Shown here: in pieces, positions 21,077-33,520 of the stretch
Layout: each line of letters starts with the position of its first letter
Numbering within the stretch: position 1 is the stretch's first letter
NCBI GenBank assembly: GCA_027600665.1
Contig: JADGJL010000060.1
Location: 1-50,594, forward strand
DNA from: Irineochytrium annulatum
Lineage: Eukaryota; Chytridiomycota; Chytridiomycetes; Chytridiales; Chytridiaceae
Direction of reading: 5' to 3'
Length of the DNA: 50,594 bases
Made by a program: the position numbers and the translations under genes
The notes under the pieces: model-generated
Seen by the model: the letters and a program-made list of their open reading frames with translations, nothing else
The model's database searches: none
What the model was told of the DNA's origin: nothing

Positions 21077-23213
21077 ATGTCCAAGCCGACAGGCGCCGAC
21101 GAGCCCATCGTCCTCGCGCTCGACCACGCCGACGACCACGACCGGCAATCGATCCGGTCTTTTCTCTCCCGTGCGCGCTGCATCAACTCCAAGGATCCCG
21201 GCGCGCCGCGGCCAGACCATTGCTCGAAGATCCCGCCTCGAATCGCGCACGAGAAACCTCCTGCGAAGCCCGCCGTCGGCCTCCGGGCGCTCTGGACACG
21301 CCGGCTGGGCGTTGGCGTCATGGACGTCGCGATCGGGCGCGGCGTCTTCCACCCGGACGGGCCGCTGCTCTCGGCCCGGCAGAAGGCGAGGGTCGTCCAA
21401 CGCCGGTCGGCCGGGGTGAGGATGAATGGGAACGGCGACGGCAAAGCGGTCGCGATTTCAGGGCCATTGGGACCCGCCTGCGTCGTGGTTGGGACCGACA
21501 CGGGCACGCTCGTCGCTCTGGATGGTGCCGACTCGCTAAAGGATATCACGTTGGACTCGAAGGGCGCATGCGTGACAAGCATGCTCGTTCGCAAGGTTTT
21601 GCCTTTTGCCGGGAGCGACATCGTCGTCGGAGACTCGGAGGGCTCGCTGACGGTCATGTGCCGACAGAGAGCGATTTACAGGAAGATGGGCGGCGCGCCC
21701 GTGACATGCCTGGATTTGCAAATTGGACCAGGTCGCTATCTGTTTTCCTTCGTTGGTTTGGCTGGCGCTACGACGACGCGCTATCGGATGTTAATTGGAC
21801 TTTTCATTGGCCGGCAGATGGGGAGCCCGAGATTCTTGCCGGTGACGCGGAAGGATCCGTCACCGGATACAGCGCCTTTGAGCTCCGGTGGCGCTCACCG
21901 GTCGGCGGCGTTGTTCCACATATCGGGGTGAGCATACGGCTTCCACCCACTGTTTCGTGTCGGCCTTTCCCTTCGCATTATTTATGCGAGCCTCCTCGGT
22001 TAGATTGCCGCCTGTTAACCAGTCTAAAGTCGATCACGCCGACTCCAGGGATTGCTTGCATGCTGGCCGTCGACCTTGCGAACGACGTTGGCGAAAAAAT
22101 ACGATTTATCCTCGCCTGCGATGGCTCTCCTCGGCTACTATTTATCTACCGGCATCAAGTTATCTTCTGGATACCAACTCCTTGTCTCATTCTCTCGGTA
22201 AAAATTGGTGGAAGGCGTCTTCCCACGATCGGCTTACATCTGATGTTTTCTTCCTCTCAGTTATGCAGTGGGTACTTTTGGTCAAGACCAAAACATGGGC
22301 AAAATCGACCCGTCCAGGTGATGCTGGGGGGAGAGGACGGAAATCTATACGTACTCGACGCGCTTGAGGTTTGTCCGCGCACGTAACATGCGACCGCTTA
22401 AGTACAATAATTTTTAGATCTACACCTACGCGGTCGTGGAGTTCACCATCACACAAGTGCTACCTTTACGGCCTGAGGGCATCGGCACAGACGCGGTAGA
22501 TTGCGTGGTGTGCTGTGGCCATTTTGCGGAGGCTAAGATCTACTATGAGGGCGAGGTATAACGCCCCCATTGTTCCCCTCTAAACGTCAACGCAACGCAG
22601 CTCATACCACCCGACGATCCCGTCGTAGTCGAGGATTGGATCCACCGCATGGCCGTCGGCTCTCTCCAATCCCTCGACTCCACGGAGCTCGTCCTCTGTC
22701 TCATGGACTCGACCGTGCGATGTTTCAAGGTTGCGATGAGGGACTCCCGCGGCATCCTGGATCGCGTGATGGAGGTGGATGCGGCAGGTGCTTCGGACGA
22801 GGACATAAGGAAGCGGGAGATCCTAAAGGCCATTCTGACCGCGGCAGACACAGGGAATAACGACCCGGCCATGTTTGCGGATTTGCGCGCGCCGCGGGCC
22901 TTTGAGGAGGAAGATGGGGAGATTGATGAGGGGTTTGGGAATGTAAGATGATGTTGGGCATGGAGGGTCGCAGCATTCTGTCATGACACGACTTGTATTG
23001 GATCTCGGCATATCTTTTGACTCCACTGAGTGCAAGCTGTTCGTCGGCGGCTGGTTTTCCACCCCTTCTAATGCTCCTGGTGGCGTTGATATCATCGCGC
23101 CCCGCAAAGCCAGTCGAGGCATTGTTTTCCTAGAAAGTCCCGTCCCTATACTAAGTATTGCACCTGTGAGCACTGGGCTTGTCCACCTAAGTAATCCAAA
23201 GAAGTGGACATAA
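21077..23213 (+). CDS. Beta-propeller (FG-GAP/WD-like) protein of unknown function
   Basis: Preferred model: exons 21077..21731, 21818..21927, 22030..22158, 22261..22368, 22418..22555, 22601..22942 and 23037..23213, 552 residues. Repeated short strands of the type GTDTGTLVALD, VGDSEGSLTV, AGDAEGSVTGY and GGEDGNLYVLD, spaced as propeller blades, identify the fold. The exon at 22601 has an acidic patch (EEEDGEIDEG) and then a perfect donor GTAAGA; if unspliced, a stop follows at 22949-22951, giving 496 residues. I prefer splicing to 23037, where an open frame continues with a blade-like sequence. The acceptor at 22028-22029 (CTAAAG) is also tentative. The 46-bp intron-like stretch 21416-21461 must stay coding to keep the frame. 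ITFG2 or kaptin (KICSTOR propellers) came to mind, but I cannot support either. Confidence 0.7.
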
Positions 23214-24369
23214 TGCATGAAGATCTCCTACATTTTCCCCGGTAATTACTATTTAACAGAAAGTACAAAAGACCAACAACTTCGGCAGACGTCAGCAAGT
23301 CATAACGAAATGCACACACGGGTATAGCAAGGCACTACATGAGCACCAGCAGGGCGCCAGTCGACGAGCTTATAGTCATCGATGAATCGTCAGCCTGCCC
23401 CCCCACCCTCATCCCTTGAAACGGGCCGTGACGATGACTCCTGTCTACCCATATGTGCCTGCCATCGCGCTGGAGTTCAAAAAAACCGCCTCTTATTATC
23501 AGCGACTAGCGTCATCTCCTTATCCGCCGTCCGCCCGTCTTCCCTCATCTTCTCCAAACCTCATATGTACGAATAACATGCCCTCTGCGCCCGGCCGCTC
23601 ACTCAGGAATCCTACGCATCCGTCATGGTGCTTCTCCACATTTGCATTCATAAAATTCTGCGCCAGCGTCCTCTGTCGACAGGCGCGACAAGATCAGCTT
23701 GTTGTTGTGAACGTCGCGAGGAAACTCCTCATGCTCGCCATGATGGCGAGAGCGACGGAAATGCCTGGCCTTCAAATGTCGCATAGCGTTGATAACGGGC
23801 TCTTTCTCGCTTCACTACAACACCTGCAGCGTCTGCACCTTATCAGAGCCGATTTCGATTTGTTAGCTTGCATTGAATCCCGCATCCTGAAAAAAAATAA
23901 AAATAAAATAAATTATAAACAAGAAAAAATTGGTAATTTAAGTTACTGACCTTCAGCGACTGCTGCATATAGTGACCTTACCATGGTCCTCACGACATAT
24001 GCTTGCGGCCACCAGAGCCTCACCGACTTCCTCCCGCGCGGCCCTGCCGCATCGGCCGTTCCGTCTTTTCTGAACAAGTGATGCCCGTAAACAGGGAACT
24101 CCCGCAATAGCCATCAGCAGCCTTTCCCAACTAATGTCCGCTTTCGACCCACACGGCGTCGCGATCGCGATGAAGATCGGCATCGGCAGGCTCCACGCGA
24201 TCCTGACGTCCTCGTCGCCGTCGTGATGGTCATTGATCGTCAAGAACGGCAGTGTTTCGTTGCCATCCCCACGGCGGTCAAACCAGCCTCAGCTTTTGGG
24301 GCCCGCGATCAACTACCTTTATACCCCACCGACCCCCGACGCCCGCCGCCCGGAGTCCAAGAGCCCTCC
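23214..24369. other. Intergenic region without a confident gene
   Basis: About 1.15 kb between two plus-strand genes. It contains a T-rich minus-strand polypyrimidine tract followed by CAG at about 23889-23920 that would be a good splice acceptor, and several open minus-strand segments (see 23953-24243). No model ties them together. Confidence 0.4.
23953..24243 (-). CDS. Possible uncharacterised minus-strand exon(s)
   Basis: Open frame of 96 codons starting MTINDHHDGDED. A second minus-strand frame over about 23950-24110 (containing VYGHHLFRKDGT and SVRLWWPQAYVVRTM) looks more protein-like and would splice by GTCAGT to a strong acceptor near 23889 and end soon after. I could not join the two frames with a consistent intron, so the true structure, or whether a gene exists at all, is open. 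Divergent from the RNF121-like gene by about 130 bp. Confidence 0.25.
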   Translation of the reverse strand: MTINDHHDGDEDVRIAWSLPMPIFIAIATPCGSKADISWERLLMAIAGVPCLRASLVQKRRNGRCGRAAREEVGEALVAASICREDHGKVTICSSR

Positions 24370-25772
<1,403 letters not shown>

Positions 25773-26549
25773 CCCCTTCTATTGTGGCTCTATTTGGGGC
25801 TCCGACAGAAAGTTGCGACGCTGAGGGCCCGCCCGTTGCATGGCCGAGGCCTCGCGTTTTGCACTTTCTCTATTTTTTCTTCTTTTTCGATTTTTAATAT
25901 CGTGTGTTTCCTTCATGCCTTTTTTTTTTTTTCTTTTTTTCCCTTTTATCGGCGGTTAATCCGAGCTTGCATTTGTCGCTCAAGATTCCGAGTCTATATG
26001 GTGGTTCTTCTCCTTGAAAGGAAGGCAATAACTCGCACTATATTTATCCGATTTTTATGGCGGATATGCATATGAATAGAATACAATCACATTCGTTGCT
26101 CTTATGGTAATTTAAATGCGAAGGTGACGTACAAAGGGTGCCTGCAGCCGTTAATTCTCATAATCTATTCGAGCGCATCGTCCGCCAGGAGATAAAGGAA
26201 GGCAAGCTGCATATTGCGAAGTTCTACGTATCTATTTATAATCCTCGTCGTAAATTTTTCATGGTCAGTCTGCTCGCTTAAAATATATTTAGCCACAATC
26301 ATTTTGTGGTATATTTGGTGAAATGGACATGCACATGTCGCGTCGTGAGAAGGGCGTCCGCAAGAGCCGTGGACGTGTATGTGAAAAATGAAATATATGC
26401 GTCATTGCCTGTTAAGACGGCATGTAGTAACAAAAAGCAATAAACGGCAAGTGTGCATTCAACGAAGAATACGAGAAGGTCATAATAAAGGGGTGTCTTA
26501 AAAAATTTGAAGTCGGAAGTCTTCCAAACCCTCTCTTGTAAACAATCCC
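25773..26549. other. Convergent intergenic region
   Basis: 3' flanks of the RNF121-like gene (+) and the GPI-protein gene (-). Contains a T-rich stretch at about 25860-25950 with a run of 14 T, and is AT-rich beyond 26000. No gene supported; minus-strand frames here are unsupported read-through. Confidence 0.45.
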
Positions 26550-27572
26550 TCAAACAAGGCACAACGCCGCGATAATCGCGGCACCAACCAACGCGCCAAC
26601 CTCCCTCCGCCCCGCTCCACCCGTTTTCGTCGTCGTCCCCGCAGCCCCCGTCGTCGTCGCCGCACCCGCCGCTACCCCGGTCGTCGTTACCCCACCCGCC
26701 GACACGCCGACGGTCGCATTCGCGGGCCCGATAGTCATCGCGCAGTTCGTCGTCGGCAGACCCTCGCACGGATCCGCTTTGGGATCGAAAAGGCTCTTGA
26801 GCGTCGGGCAGTTGATGATGGAGGAGGCCACGTTGGAGCAGAGGGAATAGCATGGCGGGGTGACGTTCTGACGGAGAAGCGAGGGGAGGACTTGGGCGAA
26901 TTTGGCGTTGTCGTCTGATTGGAATCAGGTAAGTAGACTGACGGATGTAGAGCGGGTATATAAAGGAAATAGCATCGCGTATACTGAAAGCGAGGCACCC
27001 ATACTTACAGAACTTAGCGGTCGCCTGCAAGTCAGGAATACCTGAGGCTCCGACGGGCGGAAGCGTGTAGTTGGCGCCGTTGCAGGGCCCCAGAGACCCC
27101 AGGCAGTAAACAACGGGGATGGTCGCGGCGTATTGTTTGAGATCCGGGCAGACGCCCGTCAGGGTCGGGGTGTACTGGGTGTTGAGCTCAGAGGACTGGC
27201 CAGGGGTGAGGACGCTGTTGAAGGTGGGAGTCAGAGACGATTCCACGGCCGAGCGGGTATGAAGTCCAACAGATAGCTTCCCCTGGTTGGTCCATGCTCA
27301 TCGCCACCAATTCACTGCCTCCTGCCATATTCCCAACCATGACGGTGATCAACTTACGTAAGGGCCGGCGCCAGGAATCCACAGTAAGTGTCGTTAGCCA
27401 AGAACGGCTCGCATGTCAGGCCGCCGGCGACGACGGTCCCCGCCGTCGCAGTGGCACCCGGCGCAGCGGCAGTCGCTGAGGCATCCGCAGCAGCGGTCGA
27501 AGGCAGGGACGAGGTAGCGGCCGACGCTGTGCCGATGACGGTAGCAGAGACGAGGATGGTAGCGGCCAGCAT
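26550..27572 (-). CDS. Cys-containing GPI-anchored surface protein
   Basis: Predicted extracellular, lipid-anchored protein of the cell surface or wall. Exons 27358..27572, 27009..27214 and 26550..26914 give 261 residues. It begins with a signal peptide (MLAATILVSATVIGTASA), then an Ala/Thr/Ser linker, then a region with about a dozen cysteines (LTCEPFL, YCGF, VCPDL, YCLGSLGPCNG, PPCYSLCSNV, INCPTL, DPCEGL, TNCAM). A Gly/Thr/Ala-rich stalk and a final hydrophobic tail (GALVGAAIIAALCLV) after a small-residue site fit a GPI-attachment signal. The exon 1-2 frame joins only with the acceptor CAACAG at 27215-27216. I do not recognise the cysteine domain. Function unknown; 400 bp separate it from the divergent glycosyltransferase gene. 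Confidence 0.78.
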
Positions 27573-27972
27573 GGCTGGGTCCTGGGAGCGGTGCAGGGAT
27601 ATGGCGAGAAGGTGAAGAGCTTTTTGGAATGCCGATTTATGCCGACTTCCCTTTCCCATTCCCCCACCACCACCACCACCACCACTAGCATATGCACCAG
27701 TGCGTCCGTGCAGGGACTCTGCGACGTGATGAGAGGAAGAAGGCCCACGTTGGCGTTGGCACACGCATCATCGACGGTGAGTGGGATGTGCAGGGTAAAT
27801 CGCTTACGATCATTTTAATATATAAATAAGTATGGACGTCGATTCTCATCAGATATTTTACTTGTCGTCGTCGAGGAGGTTGATAAGAGGTTTAATGAGG
27901 GGTGTGGAATGGGCAAAGGTTTGAAACACGTGCCTAAGAAATCAGGCTCCGACGTTCTCTGTCACCGACGGA
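27573..27972. other. Divergent intergenic region, GPI protein / glycosyltransferase
   Basis: 400 bp holding the 5' flanks of both genes. Includes the CCA microsatellite at 27664-27685. An AT-rich patch (ATATATAAATAAG) at about 27819-27831 could serve as a core-promoter element; this is a guess. Confidence 0.35.
27664..27685. repeat. CCA trinucleotide microsatellite
   Basis: About seven CCA units, roughly 95 bp upstream of the GPI-protein start codon, probably in its 5' UTR or promoter. Confidence 0.8.
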
Positions 27973-30900
27973 ATGACGGCCAAGGCGCACCGGAAGGCGC
28001 CGAAGACGTCGGAGATGCGAGCGGACTCGAAGCTCGACGATGAGGACATCGACAGGGCTCTGAAGGAGTCCGCGACGGCCTCGGAGAAGGTGCCCGCCGC
28101 CCCGATCGCGCAGGCGACCCTTGTCCAAGCCGCCGTGCCTACGAAGGCTCCGGGATACGCGGGGTGGACCGCAAAGGCCCTGATAGGCATCGTTGCACTG
28201 CTGGGTGCTTACTTTGCGTGGCGATCGCGAGTGAGGCCGCCAGGTACGAGGAGTTCCTTTGACCGAGTGCAGCTCAGGTGACGATCTCACCATCGTTTAG
28301 TATTCGATAATCCTCCAACGTATACAAAGGGACCGAATCCTTGGCGCGATAAGTGGCTCAACGGTGCGTTTAAGGTCGGTGTGGACGATAGCTGACATGC
28401 TGGCAGATCGGCATAGAGAGCTTGATGGGATCCTTGTTCGACCTCGTATGTACTCGTCTGCTTCATCTAACAAGGCTGACCTTCGATATCAGCGCTGAAG
28501 ATCTACCTCATCTGGACAACACTGCCCCATACCTTCACGGACCGCAACCGGAAGGTCATAGACGGCTATCTTTACCACCACCCAGACGCCGAGATCAACA
28601 TCTTTGCCTCCCATCTCCCCCTCGATCAGTTCTCAGCCTATTCCGAAGCCGGCTACAAGATCAACGTCATCCGGATCAATGATACCTTCCTCGAGGAGTT
28701 TTCATCCCCATGCCCGGGCTCCCACTGGATCAGAGATCCCAATACCAAGCACGGGCAATACTACTACTCCCACCTGACGGACTACATCCGCTTCTGCGCG
28801 CTCCTCCAGTGGGGCGGCGTTTACAGCGACTTTGACGCCCTCACGCTCGCGAGGATGGACTCGCTTGGCACCGCGTTCATCGGACAGGATTCTTCTGGCG
28901 TCGGGAAGAATAATAAGGGCTGCGATTGGTGCCTCATGGACGGGGACACGTACCTCGCGCCGGGGGTCATGGGGGCTGACAAGGGTCATCATCTGGCGGA
29001 GGATGCGTTGAAGATCGGATTTGTGGAGGACAGGTACGACCCGACCATCTTCAACGCTGTCGGTCCGCGGGCCGTGACGAGGGCGTACAAGCGGGATCCA
29101 AAGGGCGTTGAGACGCTCGAGCGGCACGTCCTCTACCCCTACAACTACCTGACGAGCTGGCAGGCGTTCATGCCATCGGCCGATGGCGAGGTGCTGGCCG
29201 AGAGCCTCGCGCGACGATCAGCATCGCTCCACCTGTACGGTCACAAGACGAAGGATGTTGAGGTCGGGAAGGGCAGCATCGTAGAGGCCGTCATGGACCG
29301 GTACTCGGTAATCGTGGACGCTGGGTGGGCGTTCGTGAATAAGGACGGCGCGAGGTTCAGCGTGCGGACGCGGCATCTGCTGAGGGGACCGCGGTTTATC
29401 GGGGCGCGGCGGTTTGCAGAGGAAATCGGGAATGTTAGGGTCGTTGCGATGCTGGGCGTCGGGGAGGTCGGTATCATCGTGTCGGCGGACCGCGGGCGTC
29501 TGAGGGAGGTCAGGAGGTGGAACGCGACAGAGGACTGGCGGTCGAAGATTGTCATGGAGCCTGACACGCCCGCGGCGCTGAACCGGAGGCTCTCGAGGCT
29601 CGTGTATCTCGTCGGAGACTACGCCGACGCCCGCGACACGATCCGCGTGCAGATGTTCGTCGGGAACCAGTTCAACGTCCTGTCGGAGGCCGATGGCGAG
29701 GATGGCGTATCGCTTGCGATCCCGGTCTACAACGTCAATGCGCTTGCGACCATCATGGTGAAGACGATGTCAAGGATCGACAAGGTCTTTCAGCTCGTCC
29801 GCTCCGCCGCGGTCCACTACCCGAACATTAGCATTATCGTGACGGACGACGGCCCGGACAGTGATAAGTACGAGAAGGAAGGCCCGAAGCGCGGGCTTTA
29901 CTACCTACCGCTGCCATACGACGTCGGTCTCTCCGCGGGTCGCAACCGAATGGTCAGCCGTGTCAAGACCGAGTACGTCCTTACGCTGGACGATGACTTC
30001 ATCCTTGAGTCCGACTCCGTCATTGAGCAGCTCATACACGCGCTTGAGATCCCCGACGCGCACGGCAGGACCTTCGACATCGCGGCAGCGAAGAACCCGG
30101 CGGACGAAGGGCGGTTCGAGCTCGACTTTTGTGGCATCATGACTGTCACTCCATCGAAAGCCCTCACGCTTGGGCCGGGCGACCACGGGACGCACCAGGG
30201 TTGCCACCACGTCGACTTCGTGCCAAACCTCTTCGTCGCGAGGACCGCGCTGCTGAGGGACAGGCTTAAGTGGGATGAGTTGCTGAAGCTTGGGGAACAC
30301 GAGGACTTCTTTTTCAGGGCGAAAAGTTTGGGCGTGCGGACGCTTACGTGCCCTGGCGTCGCCTTTCATCACGAACAGTCGCCGCACTGGCTAATGAGGA
30401 CCGATTACGACAGGATGAGGTCGAGGGTGTATGACTTCCTGCGGCTGTCGCTGCGAAAGCATGGCCTGCTGAAGCTCGTTTCGTTTGGGAGGACGATGAT
30501 GGACCTTACGTGTGCGTGAACCTGATTTTTGATCCTACGCTCAGACCTGACATACCTTTAAATAGTGCCCACGCAAATTGAAGGGCTGAATGCGACCGAG
30601 ATCCTCTCGAGCTCCGTGACGCTCTACTGGAGGTCTGCCGCGCTGTCCTTTAAGGTCCTTCAATCGTCCGACAATGGCGACAGCTTTGCGCCCGTGAACC
30701 ACGGCCAGGGCGAGAACTATGAGCCCGTGCCCATCATTGCGTCCGATGATCCTGAGGGTCAAACGCGGCTGAAGGGATCAAATAACAGGATCACAGTTTT
30801 CGGCCTCGAGCCGCGGACACGGTACATCTTCCGCGTTCACGCTGGCAACAGGTTTGACTACGAGGAGGCCGGGAGGTCAATCCAGGTTTCGACGGAGGAT

Positions 30901-31560
30901 CACGTCCACGAGCGCAGTAAGTTTTCCAGCTTGTCCTTTCTCAACCCCGCCTTTTAACGACTTGCTATGTCAACAGAGGTGAACCTCGTCCGCAACCCAT
31001 CCTTCGAGGACGGCTCCGTCGGCTACACCATGTCGCGCGACGGCCTCTTCCACGTCGTCGCTCCCGGCATCCGAACGCCACACGCGGGCCAGACCGAGGT
31101 CTCGACCATGGGCTACCTCCTCCCCGACCGCTCGATCGCCTCGCTCTCGCAGACTCTCGACGTGACCATGGTTCAAACCTCCCTGAACGGGCTTGGCAAA
31201 GACCACCCGAGGACGCTCACGTTCGGCATGCGCAGCCAGCTTGGGAAGTTCTACGACGACTTCCCAAGTTGGAGGATGGAGGCGAGGGTGTGGTACAAGC
31301 GGGGAGTTCCGGCGGGCTCAACGACGTCGAATCGTTTGTTGGAGGGCGTGGAGCCGCGGTTGGCGAGGCGGGCGGACGAGGAGCATGTGATGGAGTTCGA
31401 CCGGTCGAACAAGGAGTGGCAGGCGAGGGTTGTGAGTGTGTGTATGGCGAACTGGGCGGAGGTGGAGGAGGTCGAAATCGCGGGTGTTATTGAGACGTTT
31501 AGGGGGCATGTACAGTGGGACGACTGGGTGGTGGTTGTCGGACGGGGTGAGGAGTACTAG
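27973..31560 (+). CDS. Double glycosyltransferase: GT32-like + GT12/B4GALNT-like + FN3-like + CBM-like
   Basis: Predicted type II Golgi membrane enzyme. Exons 27973..28243, 28301..28363, 28407..28445, 28493..30511, 30566..30916 and 30977..31560 give 1,108 residues. A single transmembrane segment lies near residues 67-84. Domain 1 (about 125-370) resembles sugar-binding DXD transferases of the A4GALT/GT32 type: KIYLIWTTLP, DYIRFCALLQWGGVYSDFD (DXD near 235), and YPYNYLTSWQ...LHLYGHKT near its end. Domain 2 (about 530-770) resembles B4GALNT1/GT12: ATIMVKTMSRID, IIVTDDGPDSD, GLSAGRNRMVS, YVLTLDDDF (near 624), FHHE. Residues about 798-914 look like a fibronectin type III domain. The C-terminus begins NLVRNPSFEDG, typical of beta-sandwich carbohydrate-binding modules. 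The exon 4-5 join needs the donor ACGT|GTGCGT. Two transferases in one chain suggest stepwise glycan building; the substrates are unknown. Confidence 0.85.
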
Positions 31561-31800
31561 AGGCGACGTTTCACATGAATGTTTAAATAAGTAGCCTTGC
31601 TGAGCTTAATCGCGATACTGTTAGAAAAATTTCTCTGGTCGCAGGCATTTGTTTTAATTGTCCTTTGATTGATGTAAAGCAAGTCTTAAAGCTACACGCG
31701 TTTCTTTACGCGGTAAAAAGAGTTTGCAGAGCAGAAAGCAAGATGACTACGAGAACGGCGATTGGGTTGAAGTACGCTACTCTTACAGCTGGCTACCGGA

Positions 31801-33183
31801 CTATTCCACCGTGTCGGATTGCAATACCCCCGCATTCTCCACATCCTGCCTCGCCTTCTCCATAGCCAGCCTGCACCACAATTGATGAGCAAATCGGGAA
31901 CTTTTAGCTCCCATACACTCGAAATCATCATTCTCATCCTCCAGCTCGAAATCGTCACCGCGCCCACTAGCATACAACACCTTCGAGAGCAGCTCCCGGA
32001 GCTTCAGCAACCCTGGATCCAATCTAATTTTGGGCTCGCTGCTGTAGCCAACAAACATCGCCTCCCCGCTGTCAAGTTGGCGCCGAGGGTTTACAGCCAT
32101 GAAGGTATTTAGTTCCTCAAAAAGGCATTTCCGGGTAATGATCGGTCCCGATTATGCTCTTCCGCACATAGTATTCGTCCTTACTCAGTAAGAGCTGATT
32201 GAGTGGGTGCCAGGTATACCTAGGCTAATGCCTTTCAGATGTTTTGATAATAAAATTTATACCACAGGACTTGAGTCGTCGACTTTAATGTACCAATGCG
32301 CTTGGTCAAAGTGGGTGTGCGTCGCTTCTCGCAAGAGTATTCCATTGCACGTCTGATCCACCATGTTGATCGGTGGCATGTATCGATGGAGACCAAAATG
32401 CTGCATAAGGGTCCAGAATACATCCTGCGAGTGCTTAGAATTTAATGCAAAGAAAATGTCACTTGCATATATTTTCCGGCCCTTGGTTGCATTTCCAATA
32501 ATGTGCGCGCCAACCAAATTTGCCTGCAAATTGTATGATGACTTGAAACCGTGAACTTTCGAAGAAGAGTACACCGAGCTGTAGTAGCCGGTGAGACCAC
32601 ATCGGTGGCCATCGCGATCTCCGATCTAATAAAAGACCGTGTTATTAATGCCTACCTTTCTGCAGAGATAGGGGAATCATGCAAAATGCCGCCGAGGTGG
32701 ATGGTTATTCAGCTGGAGAACGACTTACCTTGGTTGAGAATTCGTCTGGACCGGTGCTCGACGTTGACATTGGCGTGGATGACCCCGACCTTGACCCTGC
32801 AGGTGAGGATTTTGGACTGGCGTTGCCCCTTCCGTGAAGTAGATGGGTATTTAGCACTGATATGAAGACATAATGTCACCTGGGGCCAGCAAGAAATAAT
32901 GGATATGCATCGCCAGCCGCCTTAATTCCTCAAAAGGCTCTTTCACGGGGAGGATATTCCTGACGACGGCGGCTGCGGCAACGTCGTCTTCTACGTTGAT
33001 CATTGCCAGCAGGGTGTTCCCGTCCTTGACACTCTGGGCGGTTTGAATCTTTGTTGTCGAAATGGCGCGCCAGTGAGCGACTGCCAATTCAACGACGGTC
33101 TTCGCAGCAAGTCGGTCAGGGGGACCGAGGGAGATGGGGGCGACGGCCGGGCCGACGAGGCCGAGATTGCTGGCCGCGAGCAT
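31801..33183 (-). pseudogene. Copy A of an unrecognised repeated gene family (minus strand)
   Basis: Multi-exon gene relic, the best-preserved copy in the window. It reads from LGLVGPAVAPISLGPP (33,150) through TLLAMINVEDDVAA and HYFLLAPG (32,880), then a Ser-rich exon (32,745-32,815), then GYYSSVY...GFKSSYNLQ (32,590-32,500), VFWTLMQHFGLHRY, MVDQTCNGILL and HWYIKVDD (to about 32,270), then WHPLNQLLLSKDEYYV and finally FEELNTF...QSDTVE ending at 31801. Splice sites join in frame, including a GC-AG intron at about 32,414-32,463 that has a GT donor in copy B. One extra T in a T-run (about 32,125) breaks the frame between EMPF and EELNTF. I do not recognise the protein. It may be a decayed gene or may carry a sequencing error. 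The N-terminus is not established. Confidence 0.55.
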
Positions 33184-33292
33184 TAAGAGGTGGAAGCTTT
33201 GACTACCTGCTAGTTACACTAGGTTAGCGTGTCAGTGCGAGCGAAGTTGAGATTAGGATGGGGACTGGAAATGTGCGCCGGGGCGTACGTCG

Positions 33293-33520
33293 TCAACAAG
33301 GAAAGGAACACACAGCACGACATTTGTGGTGGAGAGAATTTAGCGAATGTTCAACCGCCGCCAGTTCAGCTTGAAAAGGGTCGAGCTGCTTAGATGTAGA
33401 TATGGTGTCCGTGCCCTTGTTCCTGAAGGAGTGGCAATGATGTACAAAGTAGCACGTCTCTATGCTCATAACCCATAATGTGGCCTGGTAAAGATTTGAC
33501 CATAAATGATGTTGAGACAC
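33293..33520 (-). other. Possible retroelement RNase H-like fragment
   Basis: A 75-codon minus-strand frame contains TSKQLDPFQAELAAVEHSLNSL, whose middle (FQAEL.A....L) recalls the RNase H region of retroelements. It overlaps the start of the Myb-like gene and ends without further similarity. Weak evidence. Confidence 0.2.

Noticed and set aside
21416..21461. 46-bp stretch with GTGAGG start and TTTCAG end, intron-like, in the first propeller exon
   Set aside because: Removing 46 bp shifts the frame and loses the GTDTGTL blade that follows; read as coding it stays open.
21077..23213. Identification of the propeller protein as ITFG2 or kaptin
   Set aside because: The blade motifs are generic; I could not line up any family-specific stretch.
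32257..32574. Possible link of the repeat family to M36 fungalysin metalloproteases
   Set aside because: The string FWTLMQHFGL faintly recalls an M36 helix, but the HEXXH zinc site is absent and the rest does not fit.
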